Shown here: piece after piece, positions 7,864 to 15,153 of the stretch
Layout of the letters: every line of letters starts with the position of its first letter
Position numbering within the stretch: position 1 is the first letter of the stretch
NCBI GenBank assembly: GCA_964647705.1
Contig: CAZYIW010000007.1
Coordinates: forward strand, 1-46,341
DNA length: 46,341 nucleotides
From: CAZYIW01 sp964647705
GTDB taxonomy: Bacteria; Pseudomonadota; Gammaproteobacteria; PS1; Pseudothioglobaceae
Direction of reading: 5' to 3'
Position numbers and translations under genes: made by a program
The notes under the pieces: model-generated
Databases searched by the model: none
What the model saw: the letters and a program-made list of their open reading frames with translations, nothing else
What the model was told of the DNA's origin: nothing

Positions 7864-9465
7864 CTACCCCTCTGCTGCGCGACCTTTTTGAGGAAACAAC
7901 CCTCTTGGTTTCTTCTGAATAAATAAGATAATAAATATTAAAATTAATACTTTCGCCAATACCGCACCTGCCCAAGGTTCCATAAACTTATTAGCAATAC
8001 CTAGTCCGAATCCACTAATTAATGTACCCCATAGATTTCCTACTCCGCCAAATACTACCACCATAAACGAATCAATAATATATGACTGACCAAGATTAGG
8101 GCCAACATTAGTTAACTGCGACAATGCCACTCCTGCCATACCAGCAATACCTGACCCAAGTCCAAATGTCATAGCATCAACCTTATTAGAGCGTACACCC
8201 ATAGCTCTAGCCATATTTCTATCCTGTGACACTGCTCTTACCTGAAGACCTAATGATGTTCTTTTTAAAATTACAACAAGTACTGCAAAAATAATTAAGC
8301 AAAATGCGATAATATAAAGCCTATTCCATGTTAAGGATAAAATACCATTAATCTCTAATGCGCCAGACATCCATTCTGGAGTCTCTACCGATCGATTCAA
8401 TGGAGAGAAAATTGTTCGAACAACTTGTTGTAAAACTAAACTTACACCAAATGTAGCTAAAAGTGTTTCTAAAGGTCTTCCATTTAGGTGTCTAATAATT
8501 CCAACTTGAATAATTATTCCAACTAAGCCTGAAACAATAAATGCAGCAGGAATAGCTACTAATATTGACATGCCAATATAATTAGGCATTATTAACTGAA
8601 CAACATAGGCTGTATATGCACCCAACATGATTAATTCACCATGCGCCATATTAATCACACCCATAACACCAAATGTAATAGCAAGGCCAATCGCTGCCAA
8701 TATCAGTACCGATCCAAAACTGACACCAAAGAAAACTGTTTCAAGGTTCTTAAAAAAACCAATTTTTGAATCAATATTTTTTAATGATTTTTCCGCAGCC
8801 AATCTCACATCTGAACTTTTATCATTGTCACGGATTTTAACTAGTTTATTTCTTACAGTTGGCTCTAGACTAGAGTCTAAACTCTCAATTGATTTAATCC
8901 TGACAGAAGCGTTTTTGTCATTTAATTGATACAAATTAAGCAACACCAACATAGATTCATGAACTTCGCTATCTTTCTCTGTATCAATTATTTTCTTGAC
9001 TTTTTCATATGTTGTTTTGCTAATATTTTTGTAAATACTCTTAATAGACTTTAGTCTTATTGAGGCATTTTTGTGTTGTAGGTTTAATATCGATAGCCCA
9101 ACATTTATTTTTTGGCGTATCTTGTTATTAATCCCAACCTTTTTAATTTGTCTTTTTGAATACTTACCTAGGGCGTTACCACTTAATAAATCCTTAGCTA
9201 AATACTCATTATTGTTTTTTTGAACAAAGATAATCTGTTTATTGCTTTTAATATAATAAACTTCACTGTTTAATAATGATTGAAGAATAAAATTAACTTT
9301 TGGATTATTTGACTCAATAATTGATTCAATAACCTTTAATTTATTACTTAGTTTTTTCGTAGATAACTGATTAACTGTATCTTGAAAACTTCCATTTTCT
9401 GCATAACCTTGAGTTGAAAACATCAAACTTGCAAAAAATATCAATATATATTTTAAAAAATTCAT
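7864..9465 (-). CDS. urtB: Urea ABC transporter permease UrtB with periplasmic HEAT-like domain
   Basis: A LivH-like permease of 533 residues if translation starts at the ATG at 9465, which puts a signal peptide (MNFLKYILIFFASLMF, cut near QGYA-EN) at the N-terminus. A longer reading to 9498 would run through the terminator-like hairpin upstream and is less likely. Residues about 24-215 form a soluble helical region with repeats such as KNASIRLKSI, KNASVRIKSI and SSDVRLAAEKSL. The rest is the permease, with GMAGVALSQ and VVFGGVGNLWGT near the end. The N-terminal extension is usual for UrtB and separates it from plain LivH. Confidence 0.94.
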   Translation of the reverse strand: MNFLKYILIFFASLMFSTQGYAENGSFQDTVNQLSTKKLSNKLKVIESIIESNNPKVNFILQSLLNSEVYYIKSNKQIIFVQKNNNEYLAKDLLSGNALGKYSKRQIKKVGINNKIRQKINVGLSILNLQHKNASIRLKSIKSIYKNISKTTYEKVKKIIDTEKDSEVHESMLVLLNLYQLNDKNASVRIKSIESLDSSLEPTVRNKLVKIRDNDKSSDVRLAAEKSLKNIDSKIGFFKNLETVFFGVSFGSVLILAAIGLAITFGVMGVINMAHGELIMLGAYTAYVVQLIMPNYIGMSILVAIPAAFIVSGLVGIIIQVGIIRHLNGRPLETLLATFGVSLVLQQVVRTIFSPLNRSVETPEWMSGALEINGILSLTWNRLYIIAFCLIIFAVLVVILKRTSLGLQVRAVSQDRNMARAMGVRSNKVDAMTFGLGSGIAGMAGVALSQLTNVGPNLGQSYIIDSFMVVVFGGVGNLWGTLISGFGLGIANKFMEPWAGAVLAKVLILIFIILFIQKKPRGLFPQKGRAAEG

Positions 9466-9479
9466 TCTTATACCATCTG

Positions 9480-9511
9480 AAAAAAAAGGCGCCAACATAC
9501 ATTGGCACCTT
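9480..9511 (-). terminator. Intrinsic terminator-like hairpin between urtA and urtB
   Basis: On the minus strand the arms AAGGTGCCAA and TTGGCGCCTT (10 pairs, one G-U) enclose a 6-base loop and are followed by eight T. Just after urtA, this should cut read-through and give more binding protein than permease, as in many ABC operons. Confidence 0.8.
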
Positions 9512-9528
9512 AATTTATTAACTAACTA

Positions 9529-10815
9529 TTAAAAGTTTTGACCAGAACACTTAGCTGTTTTAACGTTATAGTTACCACAACTTAATGGCGCTCTCCAATC
9601 TGCAATCAGATCCTTAGATCCTGGCAAGAAATCAGACCAAGCATCTCCTGCTACTAGACCGTCAGTAGATGAAACAATATCAAACTGTCCATCAGCTTGG
9701 ATTTCACCAATTAATACAGGCTTAGTAATATGATGATTAGGCATCATTGCTGAAACACCGCCAGTTAGATTTGGTGTAGTCACACCAATAAGAGCGTCTT
9801 GAACCGCATTAGCTTCAGTTGTGCCTGCTTTTTCAACAGCCTTAACCCACATATTGAAACCAATATAGTGTGCTTCCATCGGATCGTTAGTTACACGCTT
9901 ATCGTCTTTAATGAACTCTTTCCATTTTGCAATGAAGGCATCATTTTCAGACGCATCTGCACTCATGAAGTAATTCCACGCTGCTAGATGACCAACTAAT
10001 GGGCCAGTGTCTAAACCAGACAACTCTTCTTCACCTACTGAGAACGCTACAACTGGAATATCAGATGCTGAAATTCCTTGGTTACCCAATTCTTTGTAAA
10101 AAGGAACATTAGCGTCACCGTTAATTGTTGAAACTACACCAGTTTTCTTACCAGCAGATCCAAACTTCTTAATATCAGAAACGATTGTTTGCCAATCTGA
10201 ATGCCCAAATGGCGTGTAGTTAATCATAATATCTGATGATGCTACGCCTTTAGATTCTAAGTATGCTTTAAGAATTTTATTAGTTGTACGCGGATATACG
10301 TAGTCAGTTCCTGCTAACACCCAACGTTCAACACCCATGTCATTCATAAGGTAATCAACAGCTGGAATAGCTTGTTGGTTTGGAGCTGCGCCTGTGTAGA
10401 ACACATTCTTAGATGACTCTTCACCTTCGTACTGTACTGGGTAGAAAAATACGCTATTCAGCTCTTCAATAACAGGTAATACCGATTTTCTAGACACTGA
10501 TGTCCATGAGCCAAAAATTGCATCAACGCCATCATTCTCAATTAAACCTCTAGCCTTCTCAGCAAATAAAGGCCAATTAGATGCTGGATCTACAACAACA
10601 GCTTCAAGCTGCTTGCCTAAAACACCGCCTTTTTTATTTTGATCTTCGATTAACATTAACATGGTGTCTTTTAACGTTGTTTCACTGATAGCCATTGTGC
10701 CTGAAAGTGAATGCAGAACACCTACTTTAATCGTATCGCTAGCAAAAGCAACATTTGAACCAAATGCTAAACTCGCAGCTATAGCAACACTACTGATTTT
10801 CTTCTTAAAAACCAT
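9529..10815 (-). CDS. urtA: Urea-binding protein UrtA
   Basis: The periplasmic solute-binding protein of the urea importer. The start chosen is the ATG at 10815, because GGAG lies 8 bases upstream; the ATG at 10821 is only 2 bases from it and 10899 lies inside a hairpin. This gives 428 residues with signal peptide MVFKKKISSVAIAASLAFG, cut near NVAFA-SD. IKVGVLHSLSGTMAISE, TDYVYPRTTNKIL and the C-terminal ADWRAPLSCGNY region are typical of UrtA rather than amino-acid-binding relatives. It is the first gene of the operon. Confidence 0.96.
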   Translation of the reverse strand: MVFKKKISSVAIAASLAFGSNVAFASDTIKVGVLHSLSGTMAISETTLKDTMLMLIEDQNKKGGVLGKQLEAVVVDPASNWPLFAEKARGLIENDGVDAIFGSWTSVSRKSVLPVIEELNSVFFYPVQYEGEESSKNVFYTGAAPNQQAIPAVDYLMNDMGVERWVLAGTDYVYPRTTNKILKAYLESKGVASSDIMINYTPFGHSDWQTIVSDIKKFGSAGKKTGVVSTINGDANVPFYKELGNQGISASDIPVVAFSVGEEELSGLDTGPLVGHLAAWNYFMSADASENDAFIAKWKEFIKDDKRVTNDPMEAHYIGFNMWVKAVEKAGTTEANAVQDALIGVTTPNLTGGVSAMMPNHHITKPVLIGEIQADGQFDIVSSTDGLVAGDAWSDFLPGSKDLIADWRAPLSCGNYNVKTAKCSGQNF

Positions 10816-10857
10816 ATTCATTTCTCCATTTATAAAATTAAACATATTCTTCTTAAG

Positions 10858-10909
10858 CCAAAAAAAAAGTCCGCATACTGTTCGAATAGAATCAAACAAT
10901 AGCGGACTT
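10858..10909 (-). terminator. Promoter-proximal terminator-like hairpin H1 in urtA leader
   Basis: On the minus strand AAGTCCGC pairs with GCGGACTT (8 perfect pairs; plus-strand arms 10,867-10,874 and 10,902-10,909). Inside, TGTTTGA can pair with TCGAACA (7 pairs, one G-U) around a TTCTAT loop. A run of T follows directly. It lies about 50 bases before the urtA start, so it would act as an attenuator if formed. Confidence 0.75.
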
Positions 10910-10973
10910 CTTTGTCAATCCTTATGAAGTCTTCAGTAACTACATACGGCTTTAATAGATTTTTATAGAACAG

Positions 10974-11026
10974 CAAAAAAAAGTTCGCACCCTCTTATAA
11001 AAAAATTATATTAAGGATGCGAACTT
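10974..11026 (-). terminator. Terminator-like hairpin H2 in urtA leader
   Basis: On the minus strand AAGTTCGCA pairs with TGCGAACTT (9 perfect pairs; plus-strand arms 10,981-10,989 and 11,018-11,026), with an AT-rich loop of 28 bases and a following T run. Its stem is nearly that of H1. One C-G pair there is replaced by a T-A pair here, so pairing is kept while sequence changes. Confidence 0.75.
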
Positions 11027-11068
11027 CAATGTTCTGTTATCTCATCTACTTTGATAAGATATCCCTAA

Positions 11069-11097
11069 ATTATATATGAAGTATTTCGTCTTTGCAA
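11069..11097 (-). promoter_or_regulatory. Predicted sigma70 promoter of the urt-ure operon
   Basis: Reading the minus strand, TTGCAA (11,092-11,097) and TATAAT (11,069-11,074) are separated by exactly 17 bases. A start site near 11,062 would give a 5' leader of about 250 nt before urtA that includes both hairpins. No clear nitrogen-regulator (NtrC-type) site was recognised. Confidence 0.6.
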
Positions 11098-11226
11098 ACA
11101 TGATGAACTTTTTTTTCTAGGAAGATGTATGTGGTCCATACTTAAAAAAGTATGTATAGGTTTGTGAGTAGATTATATTGAATATTTGTTATGAACCTTT
11201 ATTTATAAAGGCTATAGCATCAATTT

Positions 11227-11246
11227 AATTCCCGCCATCTCCACCA
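11227..11246 (+). repeat. tmRNA 3'-end fragment, probable attachment site (attR)
   Basis: AATTCCCGCCATCTCCACCA has the layout T-loop end, T-stem CCCGC, acceptor strand CATCTCC, A, CCA. It shares 15 bases with window positions 1-15. No tRNA or tmRNA body precedes it, so it is a fragment. The stop codon of the next minus-strand gene begins 5 bases further on. Confidence 0.6.
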
Positions 11247-11250
11247 AAAT

Positions 11251-11634
11251 TTATGCTGTACTGAGTAGTTGCTCCATACTACTCAAATCGGTAGGCAACT
11301 GTAACACACCGTGGATTGGGTAATCTACAGCATCTAAAACATTAATGTACTTTATCTCTTTTTTGTTTGCCAAAACTATGACTTTTGTTTTGGGGGAATA
11401 CTTAATCAAACTTACCAAGAGAACTTCGAGATTGGATTTATAAATACCACTGTAGTTAGTGCTATAGGCATAAGAAAATTCTGCCACAATTAAATCCACA
11501 GGTTTCTTTTTTACTAGAGATGCTGCTTTCCTGACACTTGGCACTCTTTTTTCTGACCATCCTAGATTTTCATACAAAGAAGCAAACTCTGGAAACAACA
11601 TTGACTCTGCGATCGATAAAACTGTTTTTGACAT
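11251..11634 (-). CDS. Degenerate receiver-like protein, function unknown
   Basis: A 127-residue cytoplasmic protein with an alternating beta-alpha pattern like a response-regulator receiver domain. VDLIVAEF occupies the position where receivers carry the phosphorylated Asp, but has Glu there. TKVIVLANK and the end HGVLQLPTDLSSMEQLL follow the receiver layout, with Leu where the conserved Lys should be. It therefore probably does not take a phosphate. It is the first gene outside the urea island. The family call rests on fold pattern only. Confidence 0.65.
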   Translation of the reverse strand: MSKTVLSIAESMLFPEFASLYENLGWSEKRVPSVRKAASLVKKKPVDLIVAEFSYAYSTNYSGIYKSNLEVLLVSLIKYSPKTKVIVLANKKEIKYINVLDAVDYPIHGVLQLPTDLSSMEQLLSTA

Positions 11635-11643
11635 CTTGGCAGT

Positions 11644-11988
11644 CTAGGATTGATTTTGCTCAATCTTTTGATTAAATTCTTGAATGACTGGATGGCTCTT
11701 TAAAGAATCACAAGAATTAAAATAAGCCCAATAATATCCTGCTTCAGTAAACAATAACAATTTTTCTCTTTGTTCTTTGGTGGTGCCTAAGAGTATTTCA
11801 TCTGCTTTAATATCATAAAGCTTCATGCCTTCGCTGATTAAGATGATGCCAGCACCGATCGATTCTATGGGTGTTAAACATTGTTCAACATATCTGGTCT
11901 GAATACCAAATTTAAATTCTTCGGATTGTTTTTCAAGTACAAAACCTGATAAAAAAGCGACGAATACAATAACAACCAAAAGCTTCAT
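11644..11988 (-). CDS. Small exported protein, function unknown
   Basis: A 114-residue protein with an N-terminal hydrophobic segment (MKLLVVIVFVAFLSGFVLE) that is a signal peptide or anchor. The mature part has two cysteines (VEQCLTP and FNSCDSL) that could form a disulfide, and looks mainly helical. It lies 9 bases upstream of the receiver-like gene and probably shares its transcript. I do not recognise the family. Confidence 0.65.
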   Translation of the reverse strand: MKLLVVIVFVAFLSGFVLEKQSEEFKFGIQTRYVEQCLTPIESIGAGIILISEGMKLYDIKADEILLGTTKEQREKLLLFTEAGYYWAYFNSCDSLKSHPVIQEFNQKIEQNQS

Positions 11989-12054
11989 TAACCAAACCTA
12001 AACATTAGTACAGAAAAACATTTCGATAAATTATACTTAGGCGTAACAAAAAGG

Positions 12055-12408
12055 TTAGTGTTTACAGTAGGTGATTCGCCCGAAGCGCCATTTAGCAAAC
12101 GCATGGTAGGCTTTGTTTAATATTGGATAAATGACTGGCAGTGAACCCAACTTAGCAAGCCATTTAAAAAATGGTATTTTTGACCAAATAATCAGAAAAG
12201 CATCGACGCCAACGAACAGTTTATTGTCTTTGTCTTTAACATGGAATAATTTCAAAGATTGTTCTAATGAAAACTGTTCATTATCAAAATTCATTGAGGA
12301 ATCAGTCACATCTTGCCACTTGAAAGCGCCTTTTTTTGCAATACGTCGATAAAAATTAATCTCGCGATTGCACATGCCACATTTGCCATCAAAGAATACA
12401 GTTAGCAT
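12055..12408 (-). CDS. DCC-family (DUF393) thiol-disulfide oxidoreductase-like protein
   Basis: A 117-residue protein beginning MLTVFFDGKCGMCNREI, the DGxCxxC signature of the DCC family (D7, C10, C13), followed by NFYRRIAKKGAFKWQDV. These small proteins are predicted thiol-disulfide oxidoreductases of unknown substrate. They often occur near photolyase and MerR/LitR-type light-response genes, as here. Confidence 0.88.
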   Translation of the reverse strand: MLTVFFDGKCGMCNREINFYRRIAKKGAFKWQDVTDSSMNFDNEQFSLEQSLKLFHVKDKDNKLFVGVDAFLIIWSKIPFFKWLAKLGSLPVIYPILNKAYHAFAKWRFGRITYCKH

Positions 12409-12456
12409 TTTTAAAACAAGGGTTATATTTTATCAAACCTTAAATAATGATTATAT

Positions 12457-12846
12457 TTAGGGTGCATAACTTCTGCCTCCCTGAACATACAATGCTGCCT
12501 TGATGAGCAGATCTGCAATTTCACTTCGGGCACCTAAATACTGTGAAATAATCATCTCAACTTCTGGATTTTGTATTTTGGCTTTTTCCACTTCTTCTGG
12601 AATGTCTTCTGTTACATGTCTGCCGGCTGATAAAAAATATGGCACCACTGTAACTTCTGTTGCGCCCAAATCGCAACAGTGATTAATGGCACCTGGGATA
12701 GATGGTTCAGCCAGTTCCAAAAAGCCATGTTTAACAATATCAAACTCTTTATCAATTAAGCTGTTCATTTTTTCTGACAAAAGAGCAACCTCTTTATTTG
12801 AGGAACCTTTACGACTCCCGTGTGCGACCAATACTAATGCTTTCAT
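12457..12846 (-). CDS. cbiX: CbiX/SirB-like sirohydrochlorin chelatase
   Basis: A single-domain (129-residue) class II chelatase-like protein. VLVAHGSRKGSSN at the start and PYFLSAGRHVTEDIPEEV near residue 69 carry the two metal-handling histidines of CbiX/SirB. The family inserts iron or cobalt into sirohydrochlorin. In a sulfur oxidiser with sulfite reductase this would most plausibly serve siroheme, but metal choice cannot be read from sequence. It lies 14 bases downstream of the photolyase gene. Confidence 0.85.
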   Translation of the reverse strand: MKALVLVAHGSRKGSSNKEVALLSEKMNSLIDKEFDIVKHGFLELAEPSIPGAINHCCDLGATEVTVVPYFLSAGRHVTEDIPEEVEKAKIQNPEVEMIISQYLGARSEIADLLIKAALYVQGGRSYAP

Positions 12847-12860
12847 AGTTAATTCCTGTG

Positions 12861-14222
12861 TTAATGTTTTTTGATTTTTTCGTATCTTAATTTTGCTGCT
12901 TGCGCAGAATCTTTTATTGAAACTATCGGAGTTATTTGTGTTCTAGCAGTTAAATATTTCTTTATGTAAAGACCTTTTTTATCAAACTTTTTTGCTTGAA
13001 TGAGTGGATTAAACACCCGAGTAAATTGTGCAGAATACGGTGCTGTGCCAGAAACCCATTGCCAGCCCATTGTGTTGGCTGCAAGATCCGCGTCAACCAA
13101 AGTGTTCCAAAACCAATTGGCACCTTTGGTCCAATGTATGCCCAAATTTTTTGTCAAAAACGAAGCAGCAAACATACGTGCCCGATTATGCATCCAGCCT
13201 TCTTCCCAAAGCTGCGCCATGGCAGAATCAATAATATCGATTCCGGTTTTTGATTTTTTCCATAGCTCAAAAAGCATGTCTTTATCGTTCCAAAGTGTAC
13301 TCGAATCGCAATACCTGTTGATTGATTTTAGATAGCTCTCGGCTTGATAGTACAAACTGTATTTGGCAAATTCGCGCCAGATTAATTGATCTAAAAATTC
13401 ATAAACACTCACTTCACAGCTGTTATTTGTATTACAAAAATGCTGATTAATCTGAAAATACATCTGTGCTATTGAGATTTCACCAAAGTTGATGCTTGCT
13501 GATAATTTAGAAGTATAGGGTTCATCTAAATTGTTTCGCTTATCTGTATAGTGCATAATTTTGTGATGTATGAATTTTTCAAAAATGATTTTGGCATTTC
13601 TCTCACCCGGAGACCAATAATTTTCAAATTTTTCATACCAATTGTATTTATCTAATAATTTTAAATCACCCACTTTGGTTGTTTTTTTGGTGGGCTTTAA
13701 TTGGGTTTTTTGTATTTTTTGGATTGGTTGATAAGGATAATTTTTCAGCTGTTTCTTAAACTTGTTTGCAAAAGGTGTATAAATTTTATAAAACCCACCG
13801 CTGCTATTTTTAACCTCTAAGGGGCTAATGATCATATCTTGGCCAATGTATTGAAGTTGTTGTTCGTTGGGCAACGATTGATTGACCTTATTATCAATCT
13901 TTATTTGAATTGGGTTGAAAGACTGGGTACAAAACACACAAGCTCTATCGCCATAATCATGGATTTTGTTTTTTAAGATTTTATCGGCATCTCCGAGATA
14001 AAAATTGAGTGTTATGCCTAGCTTGTAAAGACTCGATTCTAGATGAATCAAACTTTTATGAAGATACCACTTTGCTGCCTCTCCGAGGAGTAGGTCAGAT
14101 TTTTTTGGCAAAATATAAACAGCTTCTAGTGCTTTTGAATGTTCAATTGCATGTTGCAAAGTGGCATTGTTTTCAACACGCAAATCATTTCTAAACCAAA
14201 CAATATTAGTCGTGGTAGACAT
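12861..14222 (-). CDS. phrB: Deoxyribodipyrimidine photolyase
   Basis: A light-driven DNA repair enzyme for cyclobutane pyrimidine dimers. The start chosen is the ATG at 14222 (453 residues, MSTTTNIVWFRNDLRVENN); a longer reading to 14255 adds an atypical leader inside the upstream gene. The N-terminal antenna domain is followed by the FAD domain, with GERNAKIIFEKF, MHNRARMFAASFLTKNL and WNTLVDADLAANTMGWQWVSG near the C-terminus. It overlaps the MerR gene by 17 bases and is probably under its control. Confidence 0.94.
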   Translation of the reverse strand: MSTTTNIVWFRNDLRVENNATLQHAIEHSKALEAVYILPKKSDLLLGEAAKWYLHKSLIHLESSLYKLGITLNFYLGDADKILKNKIHDYGDRACVFCTQSFNPIQIKIDNKVNQSLPNEQQLQYIGQDMIISPLEVKNSSGGFYKIYTPFANKFKKQLKNYPYQPIQKIQKTQLKPTKKTTKVGDLKLLDKYNWYEKFENYWSPGERNAKIIFEKFIHHKIMHYTDKRNNLDEPYTSKLSASINFGEISIAQMYFQINQHFCNTNNSCEVSVYEFLDQLIWREFAKYSLYYQAESYLKSINRYCDSSTLWNDKDMLFELWKKSKTGIDIIDSAMAQLWEEGWMHNRARMFAASFLTKNLGIHWTKGANWFWNTLVDADLAANTMGWQWVSGTAPYSAQFTRVFNPLIQAKKFDKKGLYIKKYLTARTQITPIVSIKDSAQAAKLRYEKIKKH

Positions 14223-15093
14223 TTGCCATATGCCCCTTAAATAACCCAACAGCAATGGCTTTTTGATTGCCTAGATAAACCATTGGCTTTTGATCCATCC
14301 TTTTGATTAACTCATCAGAAAACTTACCAAATACAAAAATCGGAACATTGATTTTCTGGAACAAGTTTTGATCGATAATTTCTAACATTTGAAGATCTTC
14401 TGGCATTAAGAAAACTGCTTTTGCACAAGATTTTTCAATGACACTTTCTAATTCATTGAAGTCCATTAAACCGCCAAAAAATAGTGATTGGTACCCCTGA
14501 GGAATAATCATATTACTCATCAACATTAATGTTGTTTCATAATGAAATGAACTGGCAAATATCACCTTCTTTGCTTGTTTGGAGCGAGTGTTGTCGTGAT
14601 AAAACCTTGAAGAAAGCCTGGTTTGAAGCCATTTATTAAAAAATGCTGATTCTGAATCCAAGGTGCCTGTTTCACCAACATGGTATAAATCAATTAATGG
14701 TTCAATCAGTTTTTCTGAAACCATGTCCAGTGGATAGACTGATGTTAAGTCGTTATAGATGTTATCAACACGATTGAAACTAAACTCAGAAATAGCCAAT
14801 CGTATCTTAGCAATTGAATTGGACCAAATGTCGTCTTGTTTATCTTGTTCTAAACTTAATTTAGCACCATCCTGAAGGGCTCTTTTTATACTTTTAAAAC
14901 TATGACCATCGCCCAAAAGTTCTGTAATCCTTTCAATAACATCAATGTGTTCTTGGGAATAGAGTCTATGACCCTTGGGTGTTCTTTCTGGTTTGATCAG
15001 GCCATAGCGCCTTTCCCATGCTCGGATGGTTGATGATTTAACGCCTGTTTGCGCTTCTAATTCTCTAATTGGAAAATAATCTTGTGTGCTCAT
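14206..15093 (-). CDS. MerR-family regulator, LitR/CarH-like architecture
   Basis: A 295-residue regulator starting at the ATG at 15093. Residues 6-75 are the MerR DNA-binding domain (FPIRELEAQTGVKSSTIRAWERRYGL, then KGHRLYSQEHI). The rest matches the helical plus cobalamin-binding layout of CarH/LitR photoreceptors. H184 in SSFHYET sits where the lower cobalt ligand should be, but the surrounding ExHxxG is not kept, and ES replaces EH at the upper-ligand site. It may bind B12 weakly, or not at all. It overlaps phrB and faces the YbgA-like gene across a promoter with repeated operators. Confidence 0.88.
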   Translation of the reverse strand: MSTQDYFPIRELEAQTGVKSSTIRAWERRYGLIKPERTPKGHRLYSQEHIDVIERITELLGDGHSFKSIKRALQDGAKLSLEQDKQDDIWSNSIAKIRLAISEFSFNRVDNIYNDLTSVYPLDMVSEKLIEPLIDLYHVGETGTLDSESAFFNKWLQTRLSSRFYHDNTRSKQAKKVIFASSFHYETTLMLMSNMIIPQGYQSLFFGGLMDFNELESVIEKSCAKAVFLMPEDLQMLEIIDQNLFQKINVPIFVFGKFSDELIKRMDQKPMVYLGNQKAIAVGLFKGHMANVYHD

Positions 15094-15094
15094 A

Positions 15095-15130
15095 TTATAC
15101 AAATTATACAAGATTTTTCGTATTGTATAA
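15095..15130. promoter_or_regulatory. Operator repeats and divergent promoter of the MerR/YbgA-like genes
   Basis: TTATACAA occurs at 15,095-15,102 and 15,104-15,111, and inverted as TTGTATAA at 15,123-15,130. Minus-strand TATAAT (15,103-15,108) overlaps the repeats and lies about 10 bases before the MerR start. Plus-strand TATAAT at 15,142-15,147 sits 6 bases before ATG 15,154. This suggests autoregulation by the MerR protein and very short or leaderless transcripts on both sides. Confidence 0.6.
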
Positions 15131-15153
15131 CTTTTTTAGATTATAATTTAAGC

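Larger units (their letters stand above)
15..11246. mobile_element. Urea-use genomic island inserted at the 3' end of ssrA (inferred)
   Basis: The whole urt-ure operon lies between two direct copies of a tmRNA-like 3' end, at 1-14 and 11,227-11,246. This is the layout left by site-specific integration into ssrA: an intact gene end on one side and a short 3' fragment on the other. Everything between serves urea uptake and hydrolysis. No integrase, excisionase or transposase is present, so the element would be defective, mobilised in trans, or spread by homologous recombination. The island looks more AT-rich than the genes to its right on inspection; this was not computed. Confidence 0.5.
10816..11250. 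other. 435-base leader and promoter region of the urea operon
   Basis: No gene is seen here. From right to left it holds the tmRNA-like 3' fragment (11,227-11,246), a short palindrome CCTTTAT/ATAAAGG (11,196-11,211) that may end the gene at 11,251, a palindrome CATACTT/AAGTATG (11,137-11,154), a minus-strand promoter (11,069-11,097), and two terminator-like hairpins (10,974-11,026 and 10,858-10,909). Between the hairpins is an 11-base palindrome TGAAGTCTTCA (10,924-10,934). The expected 5' leader is about 250 nt. Confidence 0.8.

Noticed and set aside
10858..11026. Tandem hairpins as a guanidine-II (mini-ykkC) riboswitch
   Set aside because: That class has two small stems with ACGR loops. 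These loops are long, and no such loop is visible; the U runs point to terminators.
13000..13335. Overlapping plus-strand frames opposite the photolyase gene
   Set aside because: Three frames are open at once over the conserved FAD domain of phrB, which is typical of antisense shadow frames.
15082..15153. Longer N-terminus for the DUF523-DUF1722 protein
   Set aside because: The extra codons would cross the MerR start, the operator repeats and the -10 box.
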